A DNA stretch of 64,000 nt, taken from contig NZ_BMRM01000022.1 in assembly GCF_014648635.1 (NCBI RefSeq), positions 98,968 to 162,967 of the forward strand. The letters run 5' to 3'. Source of the DNA: Streptomyces cinerochromogenes. GTDB lineage: Bacteria > Actinomycetota > Actinomycetes > Streptomycetales > Streptomycetaceae. The position numbers and the translations under genes were made by a program. A model generated the notes under the pieces. It did no database searches. It was given only the letters and a program-made list of their open reading frames with translations, and had not been told where the DNA came from. Shown here piece by piece: positions 8,559 to 16,614 of the stretch (position 1 is its first letter; every line of letters starts with the position of its first letter).

Positions 8559-8744
8559 CTAGGGCTCCTCGAAGGGCGACGGCACCTGCTCGTTCACGGA
8601 GCTGATCAGTGCGTTCAGGTCGATGCGGACGAGGTCGACGTCCGCGATGCGCAGGGTGATGTCGCCGGTGATGACGACTCCGCCGGCCAGCAGCCGGTCC
8701 AGGAGGTCGACCAGCGCGATCTCGCGGCGCTCGACTACGGTCAC
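8559..8744 (-). CDS. gvpS: Gas vesicle protein GvpS (GvpA/J family)
   Basis: A 61-residue member of the GvpA/GvpJ family, reduced to little more than the core. The core is L-V-D-L-L-D-R-L-L-A-G-G-V-V-I-T-G-D-I-T, followed by a strand with the typical V-D-L-V-R-I-D. Its place between gvpL and gvpK identifies it as gvpS. The start is a GTG overlapping the gvpL stop (GTGA). GvpS and GvpJ are thought to be minor shell or nucleation proteins. The C-terminus is unusually short for the family. Confidence 0.88.
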   Translation of the reverse strand: MTVVERREIALVDLLDRLLAGGVVITGDITLRIADVDLVRIDLNALISSVNEQVPSPFEEP

Positions 8745-9589
8745 CGCCCCACCCCCGGTCCCTCTCCGGATTCCGCTCCGGTATGCACGCCGGATTCCGC
8801 TCCGGCCTCGGCCCCGTCCTGTGCTCCGGACGCCTCTCCGGAGAACGAGTACGCGGCCCAGGGGCCGGTGAGTTCCACACGGATCCCCGGCGCCTCGTCC
8901 TTCGTCCGGTCCACGAGTTCCACGAATTCCTCGGAATGGGCCCGCGGCACCAGGTAGGCGGCGTTGAGCACGTTCTGTCCCGGGGTACCGGAGATCGCGG
9001 AGTTCTGCGGGCGGTGCAGCCGCACGTCCTCGGCCCGCTCGGCGAGGCGTCCGTGCAGGGAGTGGGCGAACCGCTCGGCCCGCTGCCACCTCTCCTCCTG
9101 CGCATGGCTGCGCTCGCGCCGGCTGCGCAGGTAGTCCCGCCCGCTGGCGGGCCGCGCGGCGGCGACGGGCTCGGCCTCCGCGGGCTCGGGCTCGGGCTCC
9201 AGGTACACCTTCACACCCCACTCGACCCGGCCGTCCAGCCGGTCGAGCAGCCGCCGGAAGTCGTCCTCGCGGGCCTCGATCATCGAGCGCAGGGCGCTGT
9301 CGTCGCGGAAGACGGTCGCGAGCCGCAGCGGAAGCGGGGTGGTGACCGTGGTGAGCGCGTCGACCACCCCCTGGTGGGCGCGGGCGGTCGCGGCCAGCCA
9401 GTCCAGGTCCTCCAGATGGGCCTTCAGCGCCTCCTCGCAGAAGTCCGCCTCGGGGACCGTACTGACGACCGCGACCAGCCCGTGGTGGTGCAGCAGCGCC
9501 GCCGGGGCGCCCGCGACACCCGTCAGCTGGGCCTGCAGCGGTGTCCGGAAGGGGCGGCAGACGGCGTAGACGTACCGCAGTCGGGTCAT
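8741..9589 (-). CDS. gvpL: Gas vesicle protein GvpL (GvpL/F family)
   Basis: A 282-residue GvpL/F family protein. It starts with the family strand R-Y-V-Y-A-V-C-R, has P-L-R-L-A-T-V-F in the first domain and L-N-A-A-Y-L-V-P-R in the second, with W-A-A-Y-S-F near the end. The last 35 or so residues are a low-complexity A/G/E tail containing two copies of G-A-E-S-G, absent from the core family. A proline/glutamate linker (E-P-E-P-E-P-A-E-A-E-P) sits mid-protein. GvpF/L proteins bind other Gvp proteins during assembly. The start overlaps the gvpJ stop by 4 nt. Confidence 0.92.
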   Translation of the reverse strand: MTRLRYVYAVCRPFRTPLQAQLTGVAGAPAALLHHHGLVAVVSTVPEADFCEEALKAHLEDLDWLAATARAHQGVVDALTTVTTPLPLRLATVFRDDSALRSMIEAREDDFRRLLDRLDGRVEWGVKVYLEPEPEPAEAEPVAAARPASGRDYLRSRRERSHAQEERWQRAERFAHSLHGRLAERAEDVRLHRPQNSAISGTPGQNVLNAAYLVPRAHSEEFVELVDRTKDEAPGIRVELTGPWAAYSFSGEASGAQDGAEAGAESGVHTGAESGEGPGVGR

Positions 9590-9927
9590 GGTGCCTCCTT
9601 CGGGGCGCGGCCCGGCTCCAGCTCCTCCAGCCGCGCGAGCCGTTCACGCAGCTCGGCGTTCTCCCGGGCCAGCTCGTCCCGGCGGGCCCGGGAGGAGAGC
9701 GCGGGATCGGTCTCCCACCAGTCGATCCCCATCTCCTTGGCCTTGTCGACGGAGGCGACGATGAGCCGCAGCTTGACGGTGAGCAGTTCGATGTCGAGGA
9801 GGTTGATCCTGATGTCACCCGCGATGACGACACCCTTGTCGAGCACGCGCTCCAGGATGTCCGCGAGGTTCGCTCCCGAGCCCTGGCCCCCGTAGTAGGG
9901 CTCGGGAAACCGGTTGGGCGTCGTCAT
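9586..9927 (-). CDS. gvpJ: Gas vesicle protein GvpJ (GvpA family)
   Basis: A 113-residue GvpA/J family protein. The core (residues 20-75) has L-A-D-I-L-E-R-V-L-D-K-G-V-V-I-A-G-D, the strand pair of the shell fold, and W-E-T-D-P at its end. After the core comes a 35-residue charged coiled-coil-like tail (E-N-A-E-L-R-E-R-L-A-R-L-E-E-L). GvpJ is a minor shell component linked to the vesicle tips. It overlaps gvpZ upstream and gvpL downstream by 4 nt each, so translation is tightly coupled. Confidence 0.9.
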   Translation of the reverse strand: MTTPNRFPEPYYGGQGSGANLADILERVLDKGVVIAGDIRINLLDIELLTVKLRLIVASVDKAKEMGIDWWETDPALSSRARRDELARENAELRERLARLEELEPGRAPKEAP

Positions 9928-11153
9928 CGACGGCTCCCGCGCTCAGCGTACTCGGGCTCCTCTTCCTCGTACTCGTCCTCGTCCTCGTCCTCGTACTCCT
10001 CGTCGTCCGCCCGGCCCCCCTCGTCCTCGGCCTCGCCCTCGTCCTCGGCCTCGTCCTCGTACGAGCCCTCCTCGTCGTACTCGCCCTCGTAGGGCTCCTC
10101 CTCCTCGGCCTCCGCCTCGGGCGCCTCTTCCTCTCCTTCCTCCTCCTCTTCCTCTGCCTCTGCCTCCTCCGGCTCCTCTTCCTCGGCTCCCTCGGCCTCC
10201 GCCTCGGGCTCCTCCGGCTCCTCTTCCTCCGACTCCTCCGGTGCCTCTTCCTCCGACTCCTCCGCCTCCTCCTCGGCGATGGCGTCCTCGTGGCTGCGGA
10301 CCACCTCGCCGTCGCGGATCTCGCCGCGCCAGCTGTCCTCCGCCTCCCCCTTGAGGGTGATGAAGCGGGCGAAGTTCTTCAGGTCCAGCCGTGCCCGGCG
10401 GCCCTGGGCGCGCCAGATGTTGCCGGTCTTCTCGAAAAGCCCGGTCGGGTAGTACTCCATGACCAGCAGGACCCGGGTGAGGTTCTCCTCCAGCCGGTGG
10501 AAGGAGACCACGCCCTTGGTGGTGCCCTTGGCTCCCTCCGAGGTCCACTGGATGCGGTAGTCGGGTATCTGCTCGGTCGTCTTCGCCTTCCAGCTCCGGG
10601 TCGACCAGAAGACCTTCGCCCGCCAGTCGGAGTGGGTGTCGTCGGCACGGCTCGCGCTCTTGACGCCCTTGGCGAAGGTGGAGAAGGACTGGTACTGGGT
10701 CCACTGGTCGTAGGCGGTGCGCAGCGGTACCCCGACGTCGACGGACTCCATGATGACGGTGGGCTTCTTGCCCGCGCCGCCCTTCTTGCCCTTGCTGCCG
10801 CCGAGGCTCTTCAGCGCACCCATCACGTTGTCCTTCGCGTGGGAGGCGCCCAGCTCCACGGCCGAGCGCAGCGGGCCCTTGCCCTCGGCGAGCTTGCGCC
10901 CGCCCTCGAGTGCGAGTTTGGCGAAGCCCGGGCTGTTGCCCTCGGCGATGTCGTTGAGCTTGACGGTGGTCTCGCCGAGCTTGCGCCCGAGGCCCGACAG
11001 CATGCGCTGGGCCTGCGCGGACAGGTACTCCTGTGCCTCCTCCTTCAGCCGGTCGGCCGCCTCACTGTGCGCGAGGGCGCTCAGCGGGCCGCCCTGGGCG
11101 GCCCCCGTGGCCTTGCCGGCCGCCGAGGTGGCGGATCCGAGGGTGTCGGTCAT
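9924..11153 (-). CDS. gvpZ: Gas-vesicle-cluster protein GvpZ: SRPBCC domain with long acidic tail
   Basis: A 409-residue protein. Residues 1-130 are alanine/lysine-rich and helical. About 131-285 form an SRPBCC/START-like domain (V-D-V-G-V-P-L-R-T-A-Y-D-Q-W-T at its start, then F-W-S-T-R-S-W). Residues 287-404, encoded at 9942-10295, are almost pure glutamate, aspartate, alanine and proline, with runs of up to six E. The position between gvpY and gvpJ matches gvpZ of the S. coelicolor cluster, whose function is unknown. The tail is longer and more acidic than needed for any known fold and is likely disordered. It overlaps both neighbours by 4 nt. Confidence 0.82.
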   Translation of the reverse strand: MTDTLGSATSAAGKATGAAQGGPLSALAHSEAADRLKEEAQEYLSAQAQRMLSGLGRKLGETTVKLNDIAEGNSPGFAKLALEGGRKLAEGKGPLRSAVELGASHAKDNVMGALKSLGGSKGKKGGAGKKPTVIMESVDVGVPLRTAYDQWTQYQSFSTFAKGVKSASRADDTHSDWRAKVFWSTRSWKAKTTEQIPDYRIQWTSEGAKGTTKGVVSFHRLEENLTRVLLVMEYYPTGLFEKTGNIWRAQGRRARLDLKNFARFITLKGEAEDSWRGEIRDGEVVRSHEDAIAEEEAEESEEEAPEESEEEEPEEPEAEAEGAEEEEPEEAEAEEEEEEGEEEAPEAEAEEEEPYEGEYDEEGSYEDEAEDEGEAEDEGGRADDEEYEDEDEDEYEEEEPEYAERGSRR

Positions 11154-11791
11154 CGGTCATCGCCGCCTTTCGACTGCCGGGAGGCGGCACCGGAGGCCGC
11201 GTCCCCAGCCGAAGCCGTCTTCTTCGCAGCCGCCTTGCGGGGCCCGGCCGCCTTCTTGGCCGCCGTCTTCTTCGCGGGGGCCGTCTTCTTGGCCGCGGCC
11301 TTCTTGGCCGCCGTCTTCTTCGCCGGAGCCCTCCGGTGAGGTTCCTCCTCACGCGAGTCCTCGTCCCGCGACCGCTTTCCGCGACGGTCTTCGTCACGGT
11401 CGCCGCCGGACTTCTGACGGCCGTCCTCCTCGCCGTCCTCCTCGCCCGACTCCTCGTCGGACCGGGACGGCACGATGCCGGACAGCTGATCACGCACCTG
11501 CGCCGTACGCCCGTGCAGCCGGTCGGCGAGCGCGTTGATCTGCCGTTCGGCGACCGCGCCGGAAGCGGCCTTGCCGACGCCTCGCAGGTCCTGGCGCAGC
11601 TGGTCGCCGATCTCCTTGAACTGCGGATTGTTCTTCAGCTGCTGGTTCACCAGGTCCGCGACCGTCCGCGGGCTGAGGTTCAGCTTCTTCCCCGCGACCA
11701 GGGAGCCCACCGCGAGGGCCATTTTGAGCTTCTTGGTACGTCCGAGCAGGTATCCGGCCCCTACGGCGAGGCCCAGTGCGGTTCGGTTCAT
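11150..11791 (-). CDS. gvpY: Gas-vesicle-cluster protein GvpY with histone H1-like basic tail
   Basis: A 213-residue protein with three parts. Residues 1-108 form a conserved-looking helical part (A-V-G-A-G-Y-L-L-G-R-T-K-K, L-V-N-Q-Q-L-K-N-N-P). About 109-150 are a mixed-charge acidic/arginine segment (E-E-D-G-E-E-D-G). Residues 155-192 are a strongly basic tail made of repeated A-A-K-K and A-P-A-K-K-T units, as in histone H1-like nucleoid proteins. The position identifies gvpY of the S. coelicolor type cluster; its role is unknown. The basic tail could bind DNA or the acidic tail of GvpZ encoded next to it. The start lies 1 nt after the gvpG stop codon. Confidence 0.8.
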   Translation of the reverse strand: MNRTALGLAVGAGYLLGRTKKLKMALAVGSLVAGKKLNLSPRTVADLVNQQLKNNPQFKEIGDQLRQDLRGVGKAASGAVAERQINALADRLHGRTAQVRDQLSGIVPSRSDEESGEEDGEEDGRQKSGGDRDEDRRGKRSRDEDSREEEPHRRAPAKKTAAKKAAAKKTAPAKKTAAKKAAGPRKAAAKKTASAGDAASGAASRQSKGGDDR

Positions 11792-11792
11792 G

Positions 11793-12050
11793 TCACGTCC
11801 CGTTGCCTGTGGTGTCGCCGGAGCGCATAGCGGTCTCCAGCCGGTCGAGCAGTTCGTCCTCGCGCTGGTCGAACTCCTCCTCGGTGATCTCGCCGCCCTC
11901 CAGTTGCTCTTCCAGGCGGGCGAGTTCGGCCCGTACGGTGGCGGGGTCGTAGTAGATCCGCTCCGCCTCACGGAGCACCTGCCTGATGGCCCACGCGCTG
12001 CCGCGCACGGGCGCGAACGGCAGCATCAGTACTTCGCCGATCAGCCCCAC
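11793..12050 (-). CDS. gvpG: Gas vesicle protein GvpG
   Basis: An 85-residue GvpG. It begins with the hydrophobic family signature M-G-L-I-G-E-V-L-M-L-P-F-A-P-V-R-G and continues as a charged helix with L-E-G-G-E-I-T-E-E-E-F-D-Q-R-E-D, which is highly diagnostic. GvpG is an accessory assembly protein that interacts with GvpF/L. It lies 31 nt after gvpF and 1 nt before gvpY. Confidence 0.93.
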   Translation of the reverse strand: MGLIGEVLMLPFAPVRGSAWAIRQVLREAERIYYDPATVRAELARLEEQLEGGEITEEEFDQREDELLDRLETAMRSGDTTGNGT

Positions 12051-12081
12051 GGTGTTCTCCTTTCCGTCCGGGCCGGGAGCG

Positions 12082-12852
12082 CTACTGCGCGCCGGCGTCC
12101 GCGCCGGCCGTGCTGCCCGCGGGCTGCGCCGGGCCGGGCTCGACGAAGCTGTACGGCGGCAGCGGCCCGTTGACCCTCAGGTCCAGATGGGCGTGGCTCT
12201 TGCGGACCTGCTCGGCGGTGGCCAGGAAGTCCTCGGCCGAGTCGCGTGGCACCAGGAACGACACGTTCAGCAGCCAGCCGGTGGACTCGGGCCCCACACT
12301 GACGGCGGACGCGACCGGTGCGAGCAGTCCCTGCACCGTCTGCGCGTCCTCGGCCTCCCGGGCCTTGACGGCGGCGGCGACCATCTCGCCGAGGCGGATC
12401 TTGTCGTCGTAGCTGCCGCCGCCGGCCCTGCGGTTGGCCTCGGCGAGGCCGCGGACGTCCGCGTTCTCGGCCATCACCAGGTGCAGGACGGCCTCCTCGA
12501 CGTGCGTGGCCTTGACGTTGTACTCGACCTTGCCGTCCAGCTCGCGCAGCCGCTCCAGGTAGTGCTCCGCCCGCTCGGTGAGCACCTGGGTGACGGCGTC
12601 GTCGCCGTCGGCGACGCTGCCGAACCGCATCGGCAGCACACAGCCGCCCCCGCTCGCCTCGGCGAGCACGTTCTGGTGCGCGAGCAGGTCCCGGCGCTTG
12701 GGGCGCAGGTCCTCGGGCGCGTCACTGACGACGGCGGCCAGTTCACCCGCTGTGAGCACGCGGACGGTGCGCGGCGGCTCGCCCACCCCGGTCATGCCCT
12801 CGGGCAGCGCCGGGTGGGAGCGGGCGGTGATCCCGTAGACGTAGGTGCTCAC
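12082..12852 (-). CDS. gvpF: Gas vesicle protein GvpF (GvpL/F family)
   Basis: A 256-residue GvpL/F family protein, paralogous to the gvpL product. It has the N-terminal Y-V-Y-G-I strand, V-L-P-M-R-F-G-S-V in the first domain, L-N-V-S-F-L-V-P-R in the second, and G-P-L-P-P-Y-S-F-V near the end. GvpF is known to contact the shell protein GvpA during assembly. A short A/G/Q tail follows the core. The GTG start overlaps the gvpA stop (GTGA). Confidence 0.93.
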   Translation of the reverse strand: MSTYVYGITARSHPALPEGMTGVGEPPRTVRVLTAGELAAVVSDAPEDLRPKRRDLLAHQNVLAEASGGGCVLPMRFGSVADGDDAVTQVLTERAEHYLERLRELDGKVEYNVKATHVEEAVLHLVMAENADVRGLAEANRRAGGGSYDDKIRLGEMVAAAVKAREAEDAQTVQGLLAPVASAVSVGPESTGWLLNVSFLVPRDSAEDFLATAEQVRKSHAHLDLRVNGPLPPYSFVEPGPAQPAGSTAGADAGAQ

Positions 12853-13271
12853 TCCTGCTCCTCCTTACGCCGCGCCGGAGCCTTCCGGGCGCGCGGCCTC
12901 GACTCGGTCTCCCCTTCCTGACGCGCCTGGTTGAAGGCGTCGGATATGGTCTGCGCGGCGCCGGACAGGGCGCCCTTGGACTTGCCGCGGGCGCCGGACT
13001 CGGTGATGTCGCCCACGAGCTCGGGCAGACCCGGGCTCTTGTGGGGGCCCGACTCCAGGTCCAGGCGGTTGCACGCCTCGGCGAAGCGCAGGTACGTGTC
13101 GACGCTGGCCACGACGACCCGGACATCGATCTTCAGGATCTCGATGCCCACCAGGGAGACGCGGACGAACGCGTCGATCACGAGTCCCCGGTCCAGGACC
13201 AGCTCGAGTACGTCGTAGAGACCGCTGCTGCCGCCTCCGCCTCCGGTCTGCTGTGCCGGAACAACAGTCAT
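12849..13271 (-). CDS. gvpA: Gas vesicle structural protein GvpA
   Basis: A 140-residue GvpA-type shell protein. The core of about 70 residues has L-Y-D-V-L-E-L-V-L-D-R-G-L-V-I-D-A-F and V-S-L-V-G-I-E-I-L, the conserved helix-strand-strand-helix of gas-vesicle ribs. Classical cyanobacterial GvpA is about 70 residues; this actinobacterial form adds a glycine-rich N-terminus and a 65-residue C-terminal tail ending in a basic/acidic stretch (R-P-R-A-R-K-A-P-A-R-R-K). The tail makes it an unusual building block. A strong AGGAGGAGG precedes the ATG, fitting a highly translated structural gene. Confidence 0.92.
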   Translation of the reverse strand: MTVVPAQQTGGGGGSSGLYDVLELVLDRGLVIDAFVRVSLVGIEILKIDVRVVVASVDTYLRFAEACNRLDLESGPHKSPGLPELVGDITESGARGKSKGALSGAAQTISDAFNQARQEGETESRPRARKAPARRKEEQE

Positions 13272-13337
13272 GCCGGCGATTCCTCCTCCTGCGTAGTGGG
13301 TGCACGGTCCGCGCGGGCGGGAAGCACGCGCCGTGGC

Positions 13338-13736
13338 TCAGCGGCCGCGCGCGTCGGCCCTGCCGCGTTCGTAGCGGCGGACACGCCGGTAACCGGTCAG
13401 CTGGCCCTCCGGGTCCAGCTCGACCTGGTAGCTCGCCATCAGGCTCATCGTGTCCGGGACCCGGGCGAGTTCCAGGACCTCGACCTCCAGGGACCAGCCC
13501 TCCTCGGTCTCCTCGAAGGAGGACACCGACTCGGGAGCCAGTCCGGTCAGCTCGGCGAGTTGGCTGCGCGCCTGGCGCAGCACCTCGACGGGGGTCGGTC
13601 GCCGGCTGTTCGTCCCGGGGCGGCTACCGCCCTGCGTCTCGTGCGTGTGGTCGGAGTTCTGGGAGTGATCAGAGTGCTGAGAGTCCTGTGCTTTCCGTGA
13701 ACTCTGTGAATCCGAAGTGCTGTTTGTGTTCGACAT
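13338..13736 (-). CDS. gvpO: Gas vesicle protein GvpO
   Basis: A 132-residue protein. Residues 1-45 are disordered and rich in S, Q, H, D and T. The rest is the GvpO domain: P-V-E-V-L-R-Q-A-R-S-Q-L-A-E-L-T-G, then W-S-L-E-V-E-V-L-E-L-A-R-V-P, then Y-Q-V-E-L-D-P-E-G. It opens the cluster as in other streptomycetes. The ATG at 13736 is chosen because AGGGAGAGG lies 5-6 nt upstream; a GTG two codons earlier has no such site. The upstream gene ends only 44 bp away, so gvpO may be read from an upstream promoter. Confidence 0.88.
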   Translation of the reverse strand: MSNTNSTSDSQSSRKAQDSQHSDHSQNSDHTHETQGGSRPGTNSRRPTPVEVLRQARSQLAELTGLAPESVSSFEETEEGWSLEVEVLELARVPDTMSLMASYQVELDPEGQLTGYRRVRRYERGRADARGR

Positions 13737-13780
13737 GGCCACCTCTCCCTGCGTGTGGCCGTTCCTCCCTTGGCCAAACC

Positions 13781-14716
13781 TCAGGAGCGCATGTCATCGA
13801 GACGGCGTCGGGCCGGGTCCAGGGAACGGCCACGGTCGGGCAGGTCGCCCCACGGCTCCGTCCGGGCCTGGTCCACGGCGTCGGCGATGCTCCACCGGCG
13901 GGCGTCCAGTGCCGGATCGTCCACCTGCTTCCAGGCTAGGGGCACGGCGACCGGGGCGCCCGGGCGGGCACGGACGCTGTAGGGGGCGACGGCGGTCTGG
14001 GCGTAGCCGTTGCGCTGCACGTCCAGGTAGAGGCGGTCCGCGCGGTCCTGCTTGCGGGCCTCGGTGGTGAGCCGGTCGGGGTGCCGGGAGGCGGCCAGCT
14101 CGGCGACGTCCTGGGCGAACCGCCGCACCTCGTCGAAGTCGTGGCGGCCGTCGAGCGGGACGACGAGGTGCAGGCCGCGCGAGCCGGTGGCCATGGGCGC
14201 CGCGGGCAGCCCCAGCTCGTCCAGCAGCTCCCGCACCCGGTGGGCCGCGTCCCGGACGGCGGCGAAGTCGTCGCCGGCCGGATCGAGGTCGAAGACCAGC
14301 CGGTCGGGATGGTCGGCGCCGCCGGCCCGGTCGGTGCGGGACAGCCAGCGGTGCAGGGTGAGGCAGGCCTGGTCGGCGAGGTACAGGAGGGTGGCGGTGT
14401 CGTCGCAGACGACGTGCGTGACGGTGCCGCCCTCCTTGGCCAGCTCGGCGCGGGTGATCCACTCCGGGTAGTGCTCCGGGGTGTTCTTCTGCAGGAAGCG
14501 CCGGCCGTCCAGGCCGTCCGGATACCGCTCCAGCATCAGCGGGCGGCCCCGCAGGTGCGGCAGCATGTACGGCGCGACGGACCGGTAGTAGTCGGCGAGG
14601 TCGCCCTTGGTGTACTCCTTCGCGCCCCCGCCGCCGGGGAAGAGCACCTTCCCCGGCCGCTGGATCGGCACCGTGCGGCGGCCGGCCCGCAGGGCCCGCG
14701 CGTCGCCGCGGCTCAT
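13781..14716 (-). CDS. LigD-type polymerase domain protein (stand-alone NHEJ primase-polymerase)
   Basis: A 311-residue archaeo-eukaryotic primase-polymerase of the LigD PolDom family without ligase or nuclease domains. Visible marks are the N-terminal K-V-L-F-P with the Y-T-K-G-D-L-A-D-Y-Y motif, the catalytic aspartates in L-V-F-D-L-D-P, the S-R-G-L-H-L-V-V-P-L-D-G segment, and the R-N-G-Y-A-Q-T-A-V-A-P-Y-S-V-R-A motif near the end. Family members add ribonucleotides at double-strand break ends with Ku and a ligase. The ATG overlaps the transketolase stop by 4 nt, and gvpO follows after 44 bp. Confidence 0.9.
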   Translation of the reverse strand: MSRGDARALRAGRRTVPIQRPGKVLFPGGGGAKEYTKGDLADYYRSVAPYMLPHLRGRPLMLERYPDGLDGRRFLQKNTPEHYPEWITRAELAKEGGTVTHVVCDDTATLLYLADQACLTLHRWLSRTDRAGGADHPDRLVFDLDPAGDDFAAVRDAAHRVRELLDELGLPAAPMATGSRGLHLVVPLDGRHDFDEVRRFAQDVAELAASRHPDRLTTEARKQDRADRLYLDVQRNGYAQTAVAPYSVRARPGAPVAVPLAWKQVDDPALDARRWSIADAVDQARTEPWGDLPDRGRSLDPARRRLDDMRS

Positions 14717-16560
14717 CGCACGACCGCCTCCTCGACCAGCAGCCTGGCCGCCGCCGTGATGCCCACGGCGTCGATGCCGGCCGCGTGCAGCTGCTCGTCG
14801 GGCGCGGCGGAGCCCGGCATGGTGCGCACCGCGAGCCGGACCAGGCGGGGCGTCGGACGGCCGTCGCCGAACGCCTCCGCGACGGCGTCCCCGAGGCCGC
14901 CCTCCGGGTGGTGGTCCTCGACGGTGAGCAGGCAGCCGGTGTCCTCGGCGGCCCGGTGCAGGGTCCCGGCGTCGACGGGCTTGACCGAGTACAGGTCGAT
15001 CACCCGCACCCGGATGCCGTCGGCGGCGAGCCGGTCGGCGGCGGCCAGCGCCTCGGGCACGGTCGCCCCGGCCGCGACGACCGTCAGCCGGTCCTCCTCG
15101 CTGGAGCGCAGCGTCTTGCTGCCGCCGACGGGGAACTCCTCGTCGGGGCCGTAGATCACCGGGGTCTTGCCGCGGGAGGTGCGCAGGTAGCGGATGCCGT
15201 CCAGGCCGGCCATGGCCGCGACCAGCCGGGCGGTCTGGTTGGCGTCGCAGGGGTAGAGCACGGTCGAGCCGTACACGGACCGGAACATCGCGAGGTCCTC
15301 CAGGCCCATCTGGGAGGGCCCGTCCTGCCCGATCGCGACACCGGCGTGCGAGCCGACCAGGTTGAGGCCGGAGCCGCTGACGGAGGCCATCCGCACGAAG
15401 TCGTGGGCGCGGGTGAGGAACGCGGCGAACGTCGAGGCGTACGGCACCCAGCCGCGCGCGGCCATGCCGACCGCCGTGGCGACGAGCTGCTGCTCGGCGA
15501 TGTAGCACTCGAAGAACCGGTCGGGGTGCGCCTTGGCGAACTCCTCGGTGCGGGTGGAGTCGCCGACCTCGCCGTCCAGCGCGACGACGTCACCGCGGGC
15601 GGTGCCGAGCGCCGCGAGGGCCTTGCCGAAGGCGTCCCGCGTCGCGACCTCGTCGCCCAGGTCGTAGTGGGGCAGTCGGACGACCTCGGTGGTGAGGGAG
15701 CGCAGCGCGGCGGCGGCCTGCGGCTCGGAGACCCGCACGCGCAGGTCGCGCGGGCCGCCGAGTTCGGCGATGGCCTCCTCGGCCTCGGGCAGCGGCTTGC
15801 CGTGCAGGCCCTCGCGGTCCTCGACGGCGGCCACGCCCCTGCCCTTCAGGGTGCGGGCGAGGATCACGGTGGGCTGCCCGGTGGTGGACAGCGCCTCCCC
15901 GTAGGCCCGGTCGATGGCGTCGACGTCATGGCCGTCGATCTCGATGGTGTGCCAGTCGAAGGCCTGGAAGCGGCGGGCGTAGGCGTCCAGGTCGTGGCCG
16001 TGCCGGGTGGGGCCGCGCTGGCCGAGCCGGTTGACGTCCACGATGGCGATCAGGTTGTCGAGGTTCTCGTAGCCGGCGTGTTCGGCGGCCTCCCACACCG
16101 AGCCCTCCGCCAGCTCGCTGTCGCCGCACAGCACCCACACCCGGTAGCCGGTGCGGTCCAGCCGCTTCCCGGCGAGCGCGATGCCGACCCCGACGGGCAG
16201 GCCCTGGCCGAGCGAGCCGGTGGCCGTCTCCACCCACGGCAGGCGGCGGGGCGTCGGATGGCCCTCCAGCCGGCTGCCGATCTTGCGGAAGGTGACCAGT
16301 TCGCCGTCCTCGATCGCGCCGGCCGCCTTGTACGCGGCGTACAGCAGCGGCGAGGCGTGTCCCTTGGACAGCACGAACCGGTCGTTCGCGGGGTGTTCGG
16401 GGCGCTCGAAGTCGTAGCGGAGGTGGTGGGCGAGCAGGACGGCCATCAGGTCGGCGGCGGACATGGAGGACGTGGGGTGTCCGGATCCCGCGGCGGCGGA
16501 CGCCCGCACGCTGTCCACACGCAGCTGCTGGCCCAGTTCGGCGAGTTCGTCGGTCTTCAT
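14713..16560 (-). CDS. tkt: Transketolase
   Basis: A 615-residue transketolase, full length for the shorter actinobacterial/archaeal-like form. The thiamine-diphosphate motif begins G-D-S-E-L-A-E-G-S near residue 145 and ends with D-V-N-R-L. Conserved histidines are seen in S-G-H-P-T, L-S-K-G-H-A-S-P and L-E-G-H-P-T. The pyrimidine-binding domain starts near residue 310, with catalytic Glu in E-C-Y-I-A-E-Q-Q, and the C-terminal domain follows. It would exchange two-carbon units between sugar phosphates. It is not next to other pentose-phosphate genes but sits between a repeat-protein gene and the polymerase gene, so a stress-related second copy is likely. Confidence 0.92.
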   Translation of the reverse strand: MKTDELAELGQQLRVDSVRASAAAGSGHPTSSMSAADLMAVLLAHHLRYDFERPEHPANDRFVLSKGHASPLLYAAYKAAGAIEDGELVTFRKIGSRLEGHPTPRRLPWVETATGSLGQGLPVGVGIALAGKRLDRTGYRVWVLCGDSELAEGSVWEAAEHAGYENLDNLIAIVDVNRLGQRGPTRHGHDLDAYARRFQAFDWHTIEIDGHDVDAIDRAYGEALSTTGQPTVILARTLKGRGVAAVEDREGLHGKPLPEAEEAIAELGGPRDLRVRVSEPQAAAALRSLTTEVVRLPHYDLGDEVATRDAFGKALAALGTARGDVVALDGEVGDSTRTEEFAKAHPDRFFECYIAEQQLVATAVGMAARGWVPYASTFAAFLTRAHDFVRMASVSGSGLNLVGSHAGVAIGQDGPSQMGLEDLAMFRSVYGSTVLYPCDANQTARLVAAMAGLDGIRYLRTSRGKTPVIYGPDEEFPVGGSKTLRSSEEDRLTVVAAGATVPEALAAADRLAADGIRVRVIDLYSVKPVDAGTLHRAAEDTGCLLTVEDHHPEGGLGDAVAEAFGDGRPTPRLVRLAVRTMPGSAAPDEQLHAAGIDAVGITAAARLLVEEAVVR

Positions 16561-16614
16561 GGATCTCCTCGGTCTCCTTGCGCTGTGTCGCGGCTCCGTG
16601 CGCTGTGTCGCGCC

